Shown piece by piece: positions 15,447-24,482 of a DNA stretch of 64,000 bases; within the stretch, counting starts at the first letter, position 1; every line of letters starts with the position of its first letter. Both the position numbers and the translations under genes were made by a program. The notes under the pieces were generated by a model. It ran no database searches. It was not told where the DNA came from and saw only the letters and a program-made list of their open reading frames with translations. The stretch is from Vibrio ostreicida (lineage in GTDB: Bacteria > Pseudomonadota > Gammaproteobacteria > Enterobacterales > Vibrionaceae), in NCBI RefSeq assembly GCF_013074385.2, contig NZ_JABEYA020000001.1, forward strand, positions 186,001 through 250,000, in the 5' to 3' direction.

Positions 15447-15905
15447 GTGAGATACGCGATAGAGCAATATGATAAACATGGCTTTCTTAAAGCCCCGAAA
15501 TGTTTACTGCTTGGCTGGTTATTTATGGCGAAAGCTTGGGTGGTATTTGTTGTCGCAGGGCTAAGTAGGTCGACCGGAAATACGATTATAAATATTATTT
15601 ATCCCGATTATTCAATGCTATACCTTGGTTTAGCGATGGGCCTGCCTAGCGTTGTTTTGATGTGGATGATCAGTATGCGCAGCCCCGAAAGAAAATGGTT
15701 AGTCCGTATTTTTAGTTGGGGGAAATGGATAACGTTATCCATTGCAGCGGCGCAGCTCAGTCAAACTCTATATCATGTGTACCTTCATCATGGTGCTTTC
15801 AGTTGGCCAAACGCCCTAACACTTCTGTTAATATTGTGGTTTATGATGTATATCTACACGAGCCGTAGTGTTCGAGACTGTTTTAATTCAACGTCTCTGA
15901 GCTAA
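15447..15905 (+). CDS. DUF2919 inner-membrane protein (YfeZ-like)
   Basis: A 152-residue protein with four hydrophobic segments: CLLLGWLFMAKAWVVFVVAG, MLYLGLAMGLPSVVLMWMIS, WITLSIAAAQLSQTLYHVYL and NALTLLLILWFMMYIY. The N-terminus (RYAIEQYDKHGFLKAPK) and the overall pattern fit the YfeZ/DUF2919 family, whose function is unknown. The start is GTG at 15447; the ribosome binding site is poor, so the start is uncertain. A YfeX-like peroxidase follows 71 bases downstream, the same pairing as yfeZ/yfeX in E. coli. Confidence 0.75.
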   Translation: MRYAIEQYDKHGFLKAPKCLLLGWLFMAKAWVVFVVAGLSRSTGNTIINIIYPDYSMLYLGLAMGLPSVVLMWMISMRSPERKWLVRIFSWGKWITLSIAAAQLSQTLYHVYLHHGAFSWPNALTLLLILWFMMYIYTSRSVRDCFNSTSLS

Positions 15906-15976
15906 TGTGCTTGAAATACCGTTATAAAACAAGAAACCAATATGCTGAGCAACCCGTCAAGTATGAGGACATAGCA

Positions 15977-16879
15977 ATGATCACCCCTCAAAGTGCAATT
16001 ATTCCGGAGTCTGGGCCTTTTGCTCAGTACACGCTACTAAAAGTATCACAAAACAGGGCTGCTGTTCTTGAGCAGTTAAAGCGTTTACCTCAACTTGTTG
16101 AAGACATTAATCAACGCCACCCTGACGCAGGTATGAAGTTGTCTATCGCTTTTACTCTTTCATTTTGGAAACACCTTGGGGGGAACGTACCTCCCGAATT
16201 GATCGCATTTCCACCGTTGGGAGAGGGCGATACCCAAGCTCTTGCTTCTGATGCTGATGTGCTGATCCACTGTCATTCGAATCGGCACGACCTCCATTTT
16301 TATGTCTTGAGTCAATTACTAGAAAAGACCGCTGATTATCTGAATGTTATTGATGAAACCTATGGTTACCGTTATTTAGATTCGCGTGATATGACAGGGT
16401 TCGTTGATGGAACCGAAAACCCCAAAGGCGATCAACGCCAGCAAGTTGCCATTGTTCCTCAAGGGGAATTTTCGGGAGGTAGCTATGTAATGGTGCAGCG
16501 TTTTGTGCATAATTTACCTCCTTGGAATAGGCTGAATGTTTCCGCTCAGGAGAAGGTAATAGGGCGGACGAAAACGGATTCAATCGAATTGAGTAATGTG
16601 CCTTCAGTGTCGCATGTTGGACGAGTTGATATAAAAGAAGAAGGTAAAGGTCTAAAAATTGTTCGACATAGTTTGCCTTATGGCAACGTAACTGGTGAAC
16701 ATGGCCTTTTGTTTATTGCTTACTGTAACACACTGCATAATTTTAAAGTTATGCTGGAGAGTATGTATGGTATGACGGATGGAAAAACTGATCACATGTT
16801 GCGTTTTACCAAAGCCGTTACAGGCGCCTATCTATTTGCCCCCTCTGTTGACATGCTACAACAATTAACTCTCAAATAA
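15977..16879 (+). CDS. Dyp-type haem peroxidase (YfeX-like)
   Basis: A 300-residue dye-decolorising peroxidase. DSRDMTGFVDGTENPKG (about residues 135-151) contains the GxxDG signature with the distal catalytic Asp; KIVRHSLPYG (about 219-228) carries the proximal haem-ligand His. Members are cytoplasmic haem peroxidases related to E. coli YfeX; a proposed haem deferrochelatase activity is disputed. GAGGA at 15965-15969 supports the ATG at 15977, although the frame is open back to 15905. It is followed by a terminator and then by the flagellar region. Confidence 0.88.
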   Translation: MITPQSAIIPESGPFAQYTLLKVSQNRAAVLEQLKRLPQLVEDINQRHPDAGMKLSIAFTLSFWKHLGGNVPPELIAFPPLGEGDTQALASDADVLIHCHSNRHDLHFYVLSQLLEKTADYLNVIDETYGYRYLDSRDMTGFVDGTENPKGDQRQQVAIVPQGEFSGGSYVMVQRFVHNLPPWNRLNVSAQEKVIGRTKTDSIELSNVPSVSHVGRVDIKEEGKGLKIVRHSLPYGNVTGEHGLLFIAYCNTLHNFKVMLESMYGMTDGKTDHMLRFTKAVTGAYLFAPSVDMLQQLTLK

Positions 16880-16917
16880 GATGAGTCGCTAAGTCAATTT
16901 CTTCACTTTTGTTGTTG

Positions 16918-16939
16918 ACCGAGCCAGTCGCTCGGTTTT
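16918..16939 (+). terminator. Terminator after the Dyp peroxidase gene
   Basis: ACCGAGC-CAGTC-GCTCGGT forms a seven-base-pair GC-rich stem followed by TTT. It isolates the peroxidase gene from the flagellin promoter that follows. Confidence 0.75.
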
Positions 16940-17027
16940 CCCCCAAGCTGATGTCCTTATCAGCGTAGCATCCAAGCTAGATGTTTTAGCGAACATCAAC
17001 ATTTTAAAATCAAAGAGCAATATACAC

Positions 17028-17053
17028 TAAAGAAATTCACTTTGAGCCGATAT
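17028..17053 (+). promoter_or_regulatory. Sigma-28 (FliA) promoter of first flagellin
   Basis: TAAAGAAA-N10-GCCGATAT is a close match to the FliA consensus TAAAGTTT-N11-GCCGATAA, with the spacer one base short. It ends about 31 bases upstream of the flagellin start. Confidence 0.75.
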
Positions 17054-17084
17054 ATAGAAAGGCCTTAGAGGAATTTGTTCAAAT

Positions 17085-18218
17085 ATGTCTATCACGGTTA
17101 ATACCAATGTTTCAGCAATGACGGCTCAGCGACACATGAGCAGCGCGACAAAGATGCTGAACCAATCCCTAGAAAGGCTGGCTTCTGGGTATCGTATTAA
17201 CAGCGCTAAAGATGATGCGGCAGGGTTACAAATCTCCAATCGGTTAGAGTCTCAGATGCGTGGTTTGGATGTTGCTGTGCGGAATGCGAATGATGGTATT
17301 TCTATCATGCAGACTGCGGAAGGGGCAATGAACGAAACAACGAACCTTCTTCAACGCATGCGTGACCTTTCGTTACAATCAGCAAATGGTTCTAACAGTC
17401 ATGCTGAAAGGGAAGCGCTACAAGAAGAAATGGCGGCTCTGAATGATGAATTAAACAGAATTGCTGAAACTACCTCTTTTGGTGGTCGAAAATTGCTCAA
17501 TGGCACGTTTGAAAATGCATCGATGCAGATTGGTGCAAGTTCAGGAGAAGCGGTAAAAATCTCGTTGAAAAACCTGCGTTCTGATAGCTTGGAGATGGGT
17601 GGTTTTAGTTATCTGTCGGCTAAGAAAGCAAGCAGTAATTGGACGGTTTCTCAAGGTAGTCAGAGCTTAGTCATGCAATATACTGATGCTAATGGTCAGC
17701 AGGAATCGATTATAATTGACGCTAAAGTTGGTGACGATATTGAAGAGCTGGCCACTTATATTAACGGGCAGAGCTCTCAGGTTTCTGCATCGGTTAATGA
17801 AGAGGGACAGCTGCAATTGTTCATGGCTGGTGATGAAACTTCTGGGACAATTTCATTCTCTGGTGGTTTGGCTAGCGAATTGAATATGGGCTTGATGGGT
17901 TATGAAGTGATTGATAATCTAAATATTTCTAGCTCGGGAGGAGCACAAAGAGCGGTCTCTATCATAGATACTGCGTTGAGTTTTGTTGATAGTCACCGCG
18001 CTGAATTGGGCGCAATGCAGAATCGCTTTACGCATGCGATTAACAATCTTGACAATATCAATGAAAATCTAGCCTCATCGAATAGCCGCATAAAAGATAC
18101 AGACTATGCGAAGGAAACGACTCAGCTCGTTAAGCAGCAAATCTTACAGCAGGTTAGTACATCCATTCTTGCACAAGCCAAACAGCAACCCAACCTTGCC
18201 TTGACCTTATTGGGTTAA
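17085..18218 (+). CDS. Flagellin 1 (most divergent of the three)
   Basis: A 377-residue polar flagellin. The N-terminal D0/D1 helices (residues 1 to about 170) begin with [17 protein letters not shown] and contain [20 protein letters not shown]. The variable D2/D3-like middle is short, and the C-terminal D1/D0 (about 285-377) ends LTLLG. It is exported by the flagellar type III apparatus and polymerises into the filament. Compared with the two flagellins downstream it has more substitutions in both the conserved ends and the middle. By position it corresponds to flaF/flaE of the Vibrio flaFBA/flaEDB loci, but I cannot decide the paralogue name. It has its own sigma-28 promoter. Confidence 0.93.
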   Translation: MSITVNTNVSAMTAQRHMSSATKMLNQSLERLASGYRINSAKDDAAGLQISNRLESQMRGLDVAVRNANDGISIMQTAEGAMNETTNLLQRMRDLSLQSANGSNSHAEREALQEEMAALNDELNRIAETTSFGGRKLLNGTFENASMQIGASSGEAVKISLKNLRSDSLEMGGFSYLSAKKASSNWTVSQGSQSLVMQYTDANGQQESIIIDAKVGDDIEELATYINGQSSQVSASVNEEGQLQLFMAGDETSGTISFSGGLASELNMGLMGYEVIDNLNISSSGGAQRAVSIIDTALSFVDSHRAELGAMQNRFTHAINNLDNINENLASSNSRIKDTDYAKETTQLVKQQILQQVSTSILAQAKQQPNLALTLLG

Positions 18219-18353
18219 TTGTCAAAAAAGAAAATATTATCGACAGTCGCTGTCAAATCTTGAGCAAAAAATACATTATTTATACATTTTTTATTGTTTG
18301 GTTGTATTTTAACCATCAAGACCATTTTTTTTTAAAAAAACGAAGAATATTAC

Positions 18354-18380
18354 TCAAGGTTTTCGAAAATGAGCCGTTAA
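18354..18380 (+). promoter_or_regulatory. Sigma-28 (FliA) promoter of second flagellin
   Basis: TCAAGGTT-N11-GCCGTTAA matches the FliA consensus in spacing and in most positions. It lies 83 bases upstream of the start codon, leaving a leader that contains a strong hairpin. The rest of the 18219-18463 gap is AT-rich with no gene. Confidence 0.75.
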
Positions 18381-18407
18381 TAAAAGTAACTTTGAGAGAA
18401 CTACTTT

Positions 18408-18430
18408 GGTTTTCCGAGACGTCGGAAACC
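18408..18430 (+). other. Leader hairpin of second flagellin mRNA
   Basis: TTTCCGA-GACG-TCGGAAA is a perfect seven-base-pair stem, extended by GGT/ACC across a one-base bulge. It lies between the sigma-28 promoter and the ribosome binding site (CGGAGAA), so it falls in the 5' untranslated leader. There is no U tract and it is not a terminator. A role in mRNA stability or translation control of an abundant flagellin is an inference. Confidence 0.55.
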
Positions 18431-18463
18431 GGTTAAATCGGAAAATCAAACGGAGAAATCACC

Positions 18464-19597
18464 ATGGCAGTAAATGTAAACACCAACGTAGCAGCAATGA
18501 CCGCACAGCGTTACCTAAATAGTGCAAATAACGCACAGCAATCTTCAATGGAACGTTTATCATCGGGCTTTAAGATTAATAGTGCTAAAGATGATGCAGC
18601 AGGTCTACAAATCTCTAACCGATTAAATGTTCAAAGTCGTGGTTTGGATGTCGCTGTACGTAATGCAAATGACGGTATCTCTATCGCTCAAACCGCTGAA
18701 GGTGCGATGAATGAATCAACCAATATTCTTCAACGTATGCGAGATTTGTCCCTTCAATCGGCGAATGGTTCAAACTCGAAATCTGAGCGAGTAGCGATTC
18801 AGGAAGAAGTGACAGCACTGAACGATGAACTTAACCGAATTGCTGAAACCACGTCATTTGGTGGTAACAAGCTACTTAATGGCACATTTTCCACAAAATC
18901 ATTCCAGATTGGTTCTGATAATGGTGAAGCGGTCATGTTGACGCTCAATGACATGCGTTCTGATAACGTTGGAATGGGTGGTACGAGTTATCAGGCAGCA
19001 AATGGTAAAGACAAAGACTGGACAGTACAAGCGGGTGCCAATGATCTCGCGATTACCCTGACAGATACTGATGGTCAGCAGCAAACTATCAATATCAATG
19101 CTAAAGAAGGTGATGATATTGAAGAATTGGCAACCTACATCAACGGTCAAACAGATATGGTAAAAGCTTCTGTTGATGAAGAGGGTCAGTTACAAGTTTT
19201 TGCAGGAACAGACAAGGTTGATGGTGCAGTGACCTTTGGCGGTGGTTTAGCTGGCGAGTTAAGTATCGGTCAAGGTCAGGCAGTTACCGTTGATAGCATC
19301 AATGTGACTTCTGTAGGTGGAGCTCAAGAATCCGTAGGCATCATCGACTCAGCCTTGAAATATGTCGATAGCCACCGTGCACAGCTGGGGGCTTTCCAGA
19401 ATAGATTTAGTCACGCAATCTCTAACTTAGATAACATCAACGAGAACGTGAATGCGTCTAAGAGCAGAATTAAAGATACCGACTTTGCTAAAGAAACGAC
19501 ATCACTCACGAAATCGCAGATTCTGTCTCAGGCTTCAAGTTCCATACTTGCTCAAGCAAAACAGACACCAAATGCGGCACTGAATCTTCTCGGATAA
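18464..19597 (+). CDS. Flagellin 2
   Basis: A 377-residue flagellin with canonical ends: [20 protein letters not shown] and [20 protein letters not shown] at the N-terminus, and [20 protein letters not shown] at the C-terminus. The middle contains the [11 protein letters not shown] block shared by all three flagellins. GGAGAAATCACC precedes the ATG. It has its own sigma-28 promoter and is followed by a strong terminator, so it is a monocistronic, probably highly expressed unit. Position corresponds to flaB/flaD of other vibrios. Confidence 0.95.
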   Translation: MAVNVNTNVAAMTAQRYLNSANNAQQSSMERLSSGFKINSAKDDAAGLQISNRLNVQSRGLDVAVRNANDGISIAQTAEGAMNESTNILQRMRDLSLQSANGSNSKSERVAIQEEVTALNDELNRIAETTSFGGNKLLNGTFSTKSFQIGSDNGEAVMLTLNDMRSDNVGMGGTSYQAANGKDKDWTVQAGANDLAITLTDTDGQQQTININAKEGDDIEELATYINGQTDMVKASVDEEGQLQVFAGTDKVDGAVTFGGGLAGELSIGQGQAVTVDSINVTSVGGAQESVGIIDSALKYVDSHRAQLGAFQNRFSHAISNLDNINENVNASKSRIKDTDFAKETTSLTKSQILSQASSSILAQAKQTPNAALNLLG

Positions 19598-19612
19598 ACG
19601 CATCCTTTAACG

Positions 19613-19643
19613 AAAAAAATCCAGCTTCGGCTGGATTTTTTTT
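19613..19643 (+). terminator. Strong rho-independent terminator after flagellin 2
   Basis: AAAAAAATCCAGC-TTCG-GCTGGATTTTTTTT is a stem closed by the very stable TTCG tetraloop and followed by a T8 run. It should give efficient termination and protect the mRNA 3' end. Confidence 0.95.
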
Positions 19644-19719
19644 ATTTCTGCAAAATATTGATTTAAATAAAATTTCTAATCCTTCTTAGAAAACACGAGA
19701 AAAATGTTTAAATTTTCTC

Positions 19720-19746
19720 TAAAGGATATATTTACTCAGCCGTTAC
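19720..19746 (+). promoter_or_regulatory. Sigma-28 (FliA) promoter of third flagellin
   Basis: TAAAGGAT-N11-GCCGTTAC fits the FliA consensus with exact spacing. It lies 80 bases upstream of the start codon, nearly the same distance as for flagellin 2. Confidence 0.75.
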
Positions 19747-19826
19747 AAGACTGAGAGAAATGAGATGTACCAAAGTGAGGTGAGAGACGCTGAGGTGCAT
19801 CATCCTTAATGCCTAAGGAGATCAAT

Positions 19827-20960
19827 ATGGCAATTAACGTAAACACTAACGTGTCTGCAATGACCGCTCAGAGATACTTAAACAGTGCATCTGACGGTAT
19901 GCAAAAATCGATGGAGCGTCTATCGTCGGGGTACAAAATAAACAGTGCCCGTGATGATGCAGCAGGCCTTCAAATATCCAATCGTTTAACATCGCAAAGT
20001 CGTGGTCTTGACATGGCGGTGAAAAACGCAAACGACGGTATCTCAATTGCACAGACAGCTGAAGGTGCAATGAATGAGACAACCAATATCCTTCAAAGAA
20101 TGCGTGATTTATCACTGCAGTCCTCTAATGGTTCCAACTCCCGTTCAGAACGGGTTGCGATTCAAGAAGAAGTCACGGCTCTGAACGATGAACTTAACCG
20201 AATTGCTGAAACCACGTCATTTGGTGGTAACAAACTGCTCAACGGTTCATTTGGGAGCCAATCATTCCAGATCGGTGCAGGTTCTGGTGAAGCTGTGATG
20301 CTTAGCATGGGTAATATGCGTTCTGATACCACAGAAATGGGCGGCAAAGCCTATGTCGCACAGCAAGGGACAGATGCAGATTGGGCCGTTTCTCAAGGTT
20401 CAACGGATTTGACTTTGGGCTATACTGATACCTATGGGGAAGCTCAGCAAATAACGATCAACGCAAAAGAAGGCGATGATATAGAGCAGCTTGCCACTTA
20501 TATTAACGGTCAAAGTCAAGATGTGAAAGCCTCGGTTGGTGAAGAGGGGAAGTTGCAACTGTTTGCTGCCGAAAATAAGGTTGCTACCGACGTAACAATA
20601 GGTGGTGCTTTAGGTGGCGAAATTGGTTTTGGTGCTGCTGAAAATAGAACGGTCGCCGATGTTGATGTTTCAACGATTGCGGGGTCTCAGATGGCGGTCT
20701 CGGTCATTGATGGGGCACTCAAAACCGTTGATAGCCAAAGGGCTGAGCTTGGTGCTTTCCAAAATCGTTTTGGGCATGCTATCAGCAACCTTGAAAGCAT
20801 TAACGAGAATGTGAACGCATCGCGCAGCCGAATCAGGGATACGGACTATGCAAAAGAAACGACTCAAATGACAAAGTCGCAGATTTTGCAACAGGCAGGT
20901 ACTTCGGTTCTGGCTCAAGCAAAGCAGTCACCATCGGCAGCTCTTAGTTTGTTAGGTTAA
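19827..20960 (+). CDS. Flagellin 3
   Basis: A 377-residue flagellin, the same length as the two upstream copies. [20 protein letters not shown] and [20 protein letters not shown] mark the N-terminal D0/D1 domain; the C-terminus ends [10 protein letters not shown]. The ATG at 19827 is preferred to the one at 19809 because AAGGAG (19815-19820) lies six bases before it and the N-terminus then matches the paralogues. No clear terminator follows, so the transcript may run into flaG. A CGGTAA-TTTTA-TTACCG hairpin at 20987-21003 lies just upstream of flaG. Confidence 0.95.
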   Translation: MAINVNTNVSAMTAQRYLNSASDGMQKSMERLSSGYKINSARDDAAGLQISNRLTSQSRGLDMAVKNANDGISIAQTAEGAMNETTNILQRMRDLSLQSSNGSNSRSERVAIQEEVTALNDELNRIAETTSFGGNKLLNGSFGSQSFQIGAGSGEAVMLSMGNMRSDTTEMGGKAYVAQQGTDADWAVSQGSTDLTLGYTDTYGEAQQITINAKEGDDIEQLATYINGQSQDVKASVGEEGKLQLFAAENKVATDVTIGGALGGEIGFGAAENRTVADVDVSTIAGSQMAVSVIDGALKTVDSQRAELGAFQNRFGHAISNLESINENVNASRSRIRDTDYAKETTQMTKSQILQQAGTSVLAQAKQSPSAALSLLG

Positions 20961-21029
20961 TTGACAGGTAGGAGCGAGCTTATTGGCGGTAATTTTATTA
21001 CCGACCTCTAAGGTGGAAGGGAGATTGTT

Positions 21030-21458
21030 ATGGAAATACCATCCAACACATCGAACATCCAGCCTTACAGCTCAGAAAGTGGCACTAAAATTGCTTCAAA
21101 ATATGATGGTGCACAACACGTTCCCTCACAGAGAGAGCAGGTTTCAACTTCCGAGACGAGAAAACAAACGACGGAGGCCGTTGAGCAAGCGATTGAGGTA
21201 TCTCAAAAGCGAGAAAAGCTTAACAGAGAAGAGCGGCAAAGAGTGGTACAACAGATGAATGAGTTTATCTCATCCATCAACACGGGCTTAGCTTTTCGGG
21301 TTGACGAAGAATCGGGGAGAGATGTCGTAACAATTTATGAAGCGGATACTGGCGATATTATTCGCCAAATACCCGATGAAGAAATGTTACAGATACTGCG
21401 GCGACTAAGGGAACAGACAGCCCGATATTCATCAGGGCTGGTGAACCAGACGGTATGA
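21030..21458 (+). CDS. flaG: Flagellar protein FlaG
   Basis: A 142-residue FlaG-family protein. The N-terminal half is hydrophilic and Ser/Gln/Lys-rich, and the C-terminal half holds the conserved core with LAFRVDEESGRDVVTIYEAD and GDIIRQIPDEEMLQI. The role of FlaG is not firmly established; in several polar flagellates its loss changes filament length. A strong ribosome binding site (GGAAGGGAG) precedes the ATG. It lies 20 bases ahead of fliD, in the usual Vibrio order. Confidence 0.9.
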   Translation: MEIPSNTSNIQPYSSESGTKIASKYDGAQHVPSQREQVSTSETRKQTTEAVEQAIEVSQKREKLNREERQRVVQQMNEFISSINTGLAFRVDEESGRDVVTIYEADTGDIIRQIPDEEMLQILRRLREQTARYSSGLVNQTV

Positions 21459-21478
21459 ACATATTTTGAGGTGATTGA

Positions 21479-23503
21479 ATGAGCTTTGGTCCTGTAGGGA
21501 TGAATTCTGGTATGGATATCAATGCCATGGTCAGCAAAGTTGTTGATTCGGAGCGTGTACCAAAACAGCAACGAATCGACAATGAGCGCGACAAAATTGA
21601 TTCTAGTATCAGTGCCTACGGCCGGCTCAGAGAGTCGCTGGATACGATGAAAAACTTGATGGCAAGTTTTAGGCAAGAAAAAGCCTTTGCCGCAAGAAAA
21701 GTAGAATCTACGGATGATACTGTTGTGTCCGCAACCGCAACCACTGATGCTATCGCTGGTAGATATGCTGTTGATGTGTTGCAGCTTGCTCAGGGTCATA
21801 AAATCGCATCTGATGTATTGCCTGATGATGCGAGGTTTGGCCCGGGTAAGCTGCAGATTGCGCTTGGTGATAAAAAGTTCACAGTAGAGGTAGAGGCCAA
21901 ATCGACATTGGTCGATATTGTCCGTACGATTAATGGAGACAAAGCTAACTCAGGTGTTCGTGCCTCAGTCATTAATGATGTTGAAGGCCCGCGTCTTATT
22001 GTTGCTTCGAGTAATTCTGGTGAAAAAAATGCTCTGACAATGAGTGCAGATGCAACGCCAGACAATTTACTCAAAAAACTCGAATACAAAACACTGGAAC
22101 AACGTGTTAAAGATCTTGAAAACGCTCGTTCTGTGGCGCAAGACTTAATCAATCCCCTTACTCCTGAAGAACAAGTCATTGCCGATAATATCGCTCAAAA
22201 GAATCTTGATGCGGCAAAGGTTGTCGATCAAGAAATTGCAGATACGTCCAAGCAAGCCGCAATCGCAGTCGATCCCAACGCAGCAAAAGACGCCAGTGCG
22301 AGCAATGCTCTATCGGATGTTGCTGCCGCTGCTGCCGCTGCTGCAGGGACAGCGGCAAATCAGTATTTGAAGCCAGAAGAGCGTATTCCCGGCTGGACAG
22401 AAACGGCATCAGGCACTTTGCTGGACTCTTACTGGGAGCCAGAGCCTCAGCTGGATGCTAAAGCGTTGGAAAAAGCGCCGGATATTCCTGGTTGGAGTAT
22501 TACTGCTTCAGGTACTTTGACCGATTCATATGTCACTCCAAAGGAAGCTCAGGCGGCATTAGATGCTTATCAAACTGAGCTTGAAAATACACTGGCTCAA
22601 GAAAGCGCAGCTTTGCGAGCGCGTGTTGAGGCCGGAGAGCTGACCCCTGAGCAAGCGAAAGAAATAGAACGGGCACAATTACCTGAAGATGAGAGAACAT
22701 TCTTAGACCGCATAGACAAAGCCCAGGCTGATCTTAAATCGGCTCAGGATTCTTTTGATGCTTATGATGGGATGAGTCAAGTACAGGCTGCTCAAGATGC
22801 AAAAGTGCTGCTTGATGGCGTTGCTCAGCTTGCCAGTGATAATAATATTATTGAAGATGCTATCGAAGGCGTGGATCTTACCCTCAAAGGGCGTTCAGAA
22901 ATTGGAAAAACGCCGTCAGAAATCGATATTGAGTATGATCGTAGAAGCGTCCGAGATGATATTGAACAGTTTGTTGCTGCATACAATCAGTTTTATCAGA
23001 TTTCTAAGGATTTATCTGGCGTTGACCCTCGAACGGGGATGGCAGGGCCTCTTGCGGGCGACAGTGTCGTACGAAGTGCAGATTCGCGGTTAAAATCTGT
23101 GTTTTCTTCAGCGGTAGAGCCCGCGCCGCAAGATTTAAAATCGTTAACAGAATTTGGAATCACCACAACTCGTCAAGGGACACTAGAAATCAATTACGAT
23201 TTACTGGACCGTCAGTTAAATAACAACTTTAATAAACTGGAAGACTTCTTTGGTGGTAATCAAGGGTTTGCTAAAAAAGTAGAAGATGCCATTCAGGGCT
23301 TGACCGGCGTGACTGGTTCGATCCGAACCCGAGAGCGGAGTATGACAGAACGAAATTATCGTCTTGACGATAACCAATCCGCTTTGGATCGCCGCATGGA
23401 TAGCCTAGAGAAGCGTACACACGCCAAATTTTCGGCGATGCAAGACGCAACATCCAATATGCAATCGCAATTAGCGGGTATGATGAATGCACTCAATGGA
23501 TGA
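21479..23503 (+). CDS. fliD: Flagellar filament cap protein FliD (HAP2)
   Basis: A 674-residue protein, longer than enteric FliD but usual for Vibrio. The N-terminal FliD_N region (MNSGMDINAMVSKVVDSERV) and the FliD_C region with SLTEFGITTTRQGTLEINYD and a C-terminal coiled coil are intact. A coiled, alanine-rich insert occupies about residues 200-455. Within it a 17-residue motif (IPGWTETASGTLLDSYW and IPGWSITASGTLTDSYV) occurs twice, 99 bases apart (22384 and 22483). FliD forms the pentameric cap that folds flagellin at the filament tip. Its stop overlaps the flaI start. Confidence 0.95.
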   Translation: MSFGPVGMNSGMDINAMVSKVVDSERVPKQQRIDNERDKIDSSISAYGRLRESLDTMKNLMASFRQEKAFAARKVESTDDTVVSATATTDAIAGRYAVDVLQLAQGHKIASDVLPDDARFGPGKLQIALGDKKFTVEVEAKSTLVDIVRTINGDKANSGVRASVINDVEGPRLIVASSNSGEKNALTMSADATPDNLLKKLEYKTLEQRVKDLENARSVAQDLINPLTPEEQVIADNIAQKNLDAAKVVDQEIADTSKQAAIAVDPNAAKDASASNALSDVAAAAAAAAGTAANQYLKPEERIPGWTETASGTLLDSYWEPEPQLDAKALEKAPDIPGWSITASGTLTDSYVTPKEAQAALDAYQTELENTLAQESAALRARVEAGELTPEQAKEIERAQLPEDERTFLDRIDKAQADLKSAQDSFDAYDGMSQVQAAQDAKVLLDGVAQLASDNNIIEDAIEGVDLTLKGRSEIGKTPSEIDIEYDRRSVRDDIEQFVAAYNQFYQISKDLSGVDPRTGMAGPLAGDSVVRSADSRLKSVFSSAVEPAPQDLKSLTEFGITTTRQGTLEINYDLLDRQLNNNFNKLEDFFGGNQGFAKKVEDAIQGLTGVTGSIRTRERSMTERNYRLDDNQSALDRRMDSLEKRTHAKFSAMQDATSNMQSQLAGMMNALNG

Positions 23504-23810
23504 CTTCTTGACTAACCTAGCATCTCTCTGTGATTTAGATCACGATATTGACAGTATTCTTGGGATGGAAGAGATAAATTCTGAAGAAATTACTCATCTG
23601 GTCGATAAGAGGGAACAAATATTGCTAACCTTGATCAGTACTATTGAGCAACACCAAGAGTTTGCGGAGTTGCAAGAATGGCAAATGGCCGTTCAGCGCA
23701 CCCAACTCACAATAACGTTGATGCAAAAAAAAACGGCTGAACTTGGTCACCATTTACAAAAGTACCGTTATGGTAACAAGTCGGTACAGCAATACAAAAA
23801 ATTTTTATAA
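23496..23810 (+). CDS. flaI: Flagellar protein FlaI (FliT-like)
   Basis: A 104-residue, mainly helical protein starting MDDFLTNLASLCDLDHDIDS. Size, helical content and position between fliD and fliS fit FlaI of vibrios, which is in the place taken by the FliD chaperone FliT in enterics. A chaperone function is inferred, not shown. The start overlaps the fliD stop (ATGGATGA); an in-frame ATG three codons upstream (23487) is an alternative. Confidence 0.8.
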   Translation: MDDFLTNLASLCDLDHDIDSILGMEEINSEEITHLVDKREQILLTLISTIEQHQEFAELQEWQMAVQRTQLTITLMQKKTAELGHHLQKYRYGNKSVQQYKKFL

Positions 23811-23821
23811 AGAGGATTGTT

Positions 23822-24232
23822 ATGCGTGGTTCATTACAGGCTTACAAGAAGGTATCGGTAGATAGCCAGCTCAGTGCTGCCTCCCCGCATAAAATAGTTC
23901 AAATGCTGATGGCGGGGGCCATAGAACGTCTAATTCAGGGAAAAGCAGCCATGGAACAGGGTAATATACCTGTTAAAGGCGAACGACTTGGAAAAGCGTT
24001 GGATATCATTATCAGTTTACGCAGTTGCTTATCTATGGATGATGGCGGAGAGATTGCGGAAAATTTAGATCAGCTTTACGAGTTTATGATCACTCAAATC
24101 ACGGAAGCAAATCATAAAAACTCACCACAACCTCTTGATGATGTTATTGACATTATTCGTGAAATCAAAGCAGCTTGGGAGCAAATCCCACCTGAGTATC
24201 ACAATTTGACCGCGACAGAGGTAGGCACCTAA
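23822..24232 (+). CDS. fliS: Flagellin export chaperone FliS
   Basis: A 136-residue FliS protein with the conserved opening LQAYKKVSVDSQLSAASPHKIVQML and the four-helix-bundle pattern. FliS binds the C-terminal D0 helix of flagellin to stop cytoplasmic polymerisation and deliver it to FlhA. It is the last gene of the flaG-fliD-flaI-fliS operon. A perfect nine-base-pair hairpin overlaps its stop codon. Confidence 0.93.
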   Translation: MRGSLQAYKKVSVDSQLSAASPHKIVQMLMAGAIERLIQGKAAMEQGNIPVKGERLGKALDIIISLRSCLSMDDGGEIAENLDQLYEFMITQITEANHKNSPQPLDDVIDIIREIKAAWEQIPPEYHNLTATEVGT

Positions 24233-24242
24233 CGCCTACCTC
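24218..24242 (+). terminator. Hairpin at the end of the flaG-fliS operon
   Basis: GAGGTAGGC-ACCTAAC-GCCTACCTC is a perfect nine-base-pair stem with the fliS stop codon in the loop. No T run follows, so it may act as an mRNA 3' stabiliser or rho-assisted end rather than an intrinsic terminator. The rest of the 24243-24482 gap is AT-rich and presumably carries the flrA promoter. Confidence 0.5.
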
Positions 24243-24482
24243 AACTCTTGATGTGGTCGTGTCGTTTCATAACAAGCTTTTGGGGAAATGGTCACATCAG
24301 CCAATTGCTTGGTTGCCTTTATTTTTTTATCAAATAGAATAGAAAAACTTAGTAGCCCTGTGGCTTTTTTGTTGCTGAAATTTATTGATTGTCTATCGCT
24401 AATCATGATCTATAGTTAGGTTAGACGTTAGAACACTAATAACAGCCAAAACGTTTCAAGATAAAGGCAATAATTCTCCCCT

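Noticed and set aside
18219..18353. Terminator after flagellin 1
   Set aside because: GACAG/CTGTC and TGGTT/AACCA short repeats are present but neither has a proper stem plus T run, so no call was made.
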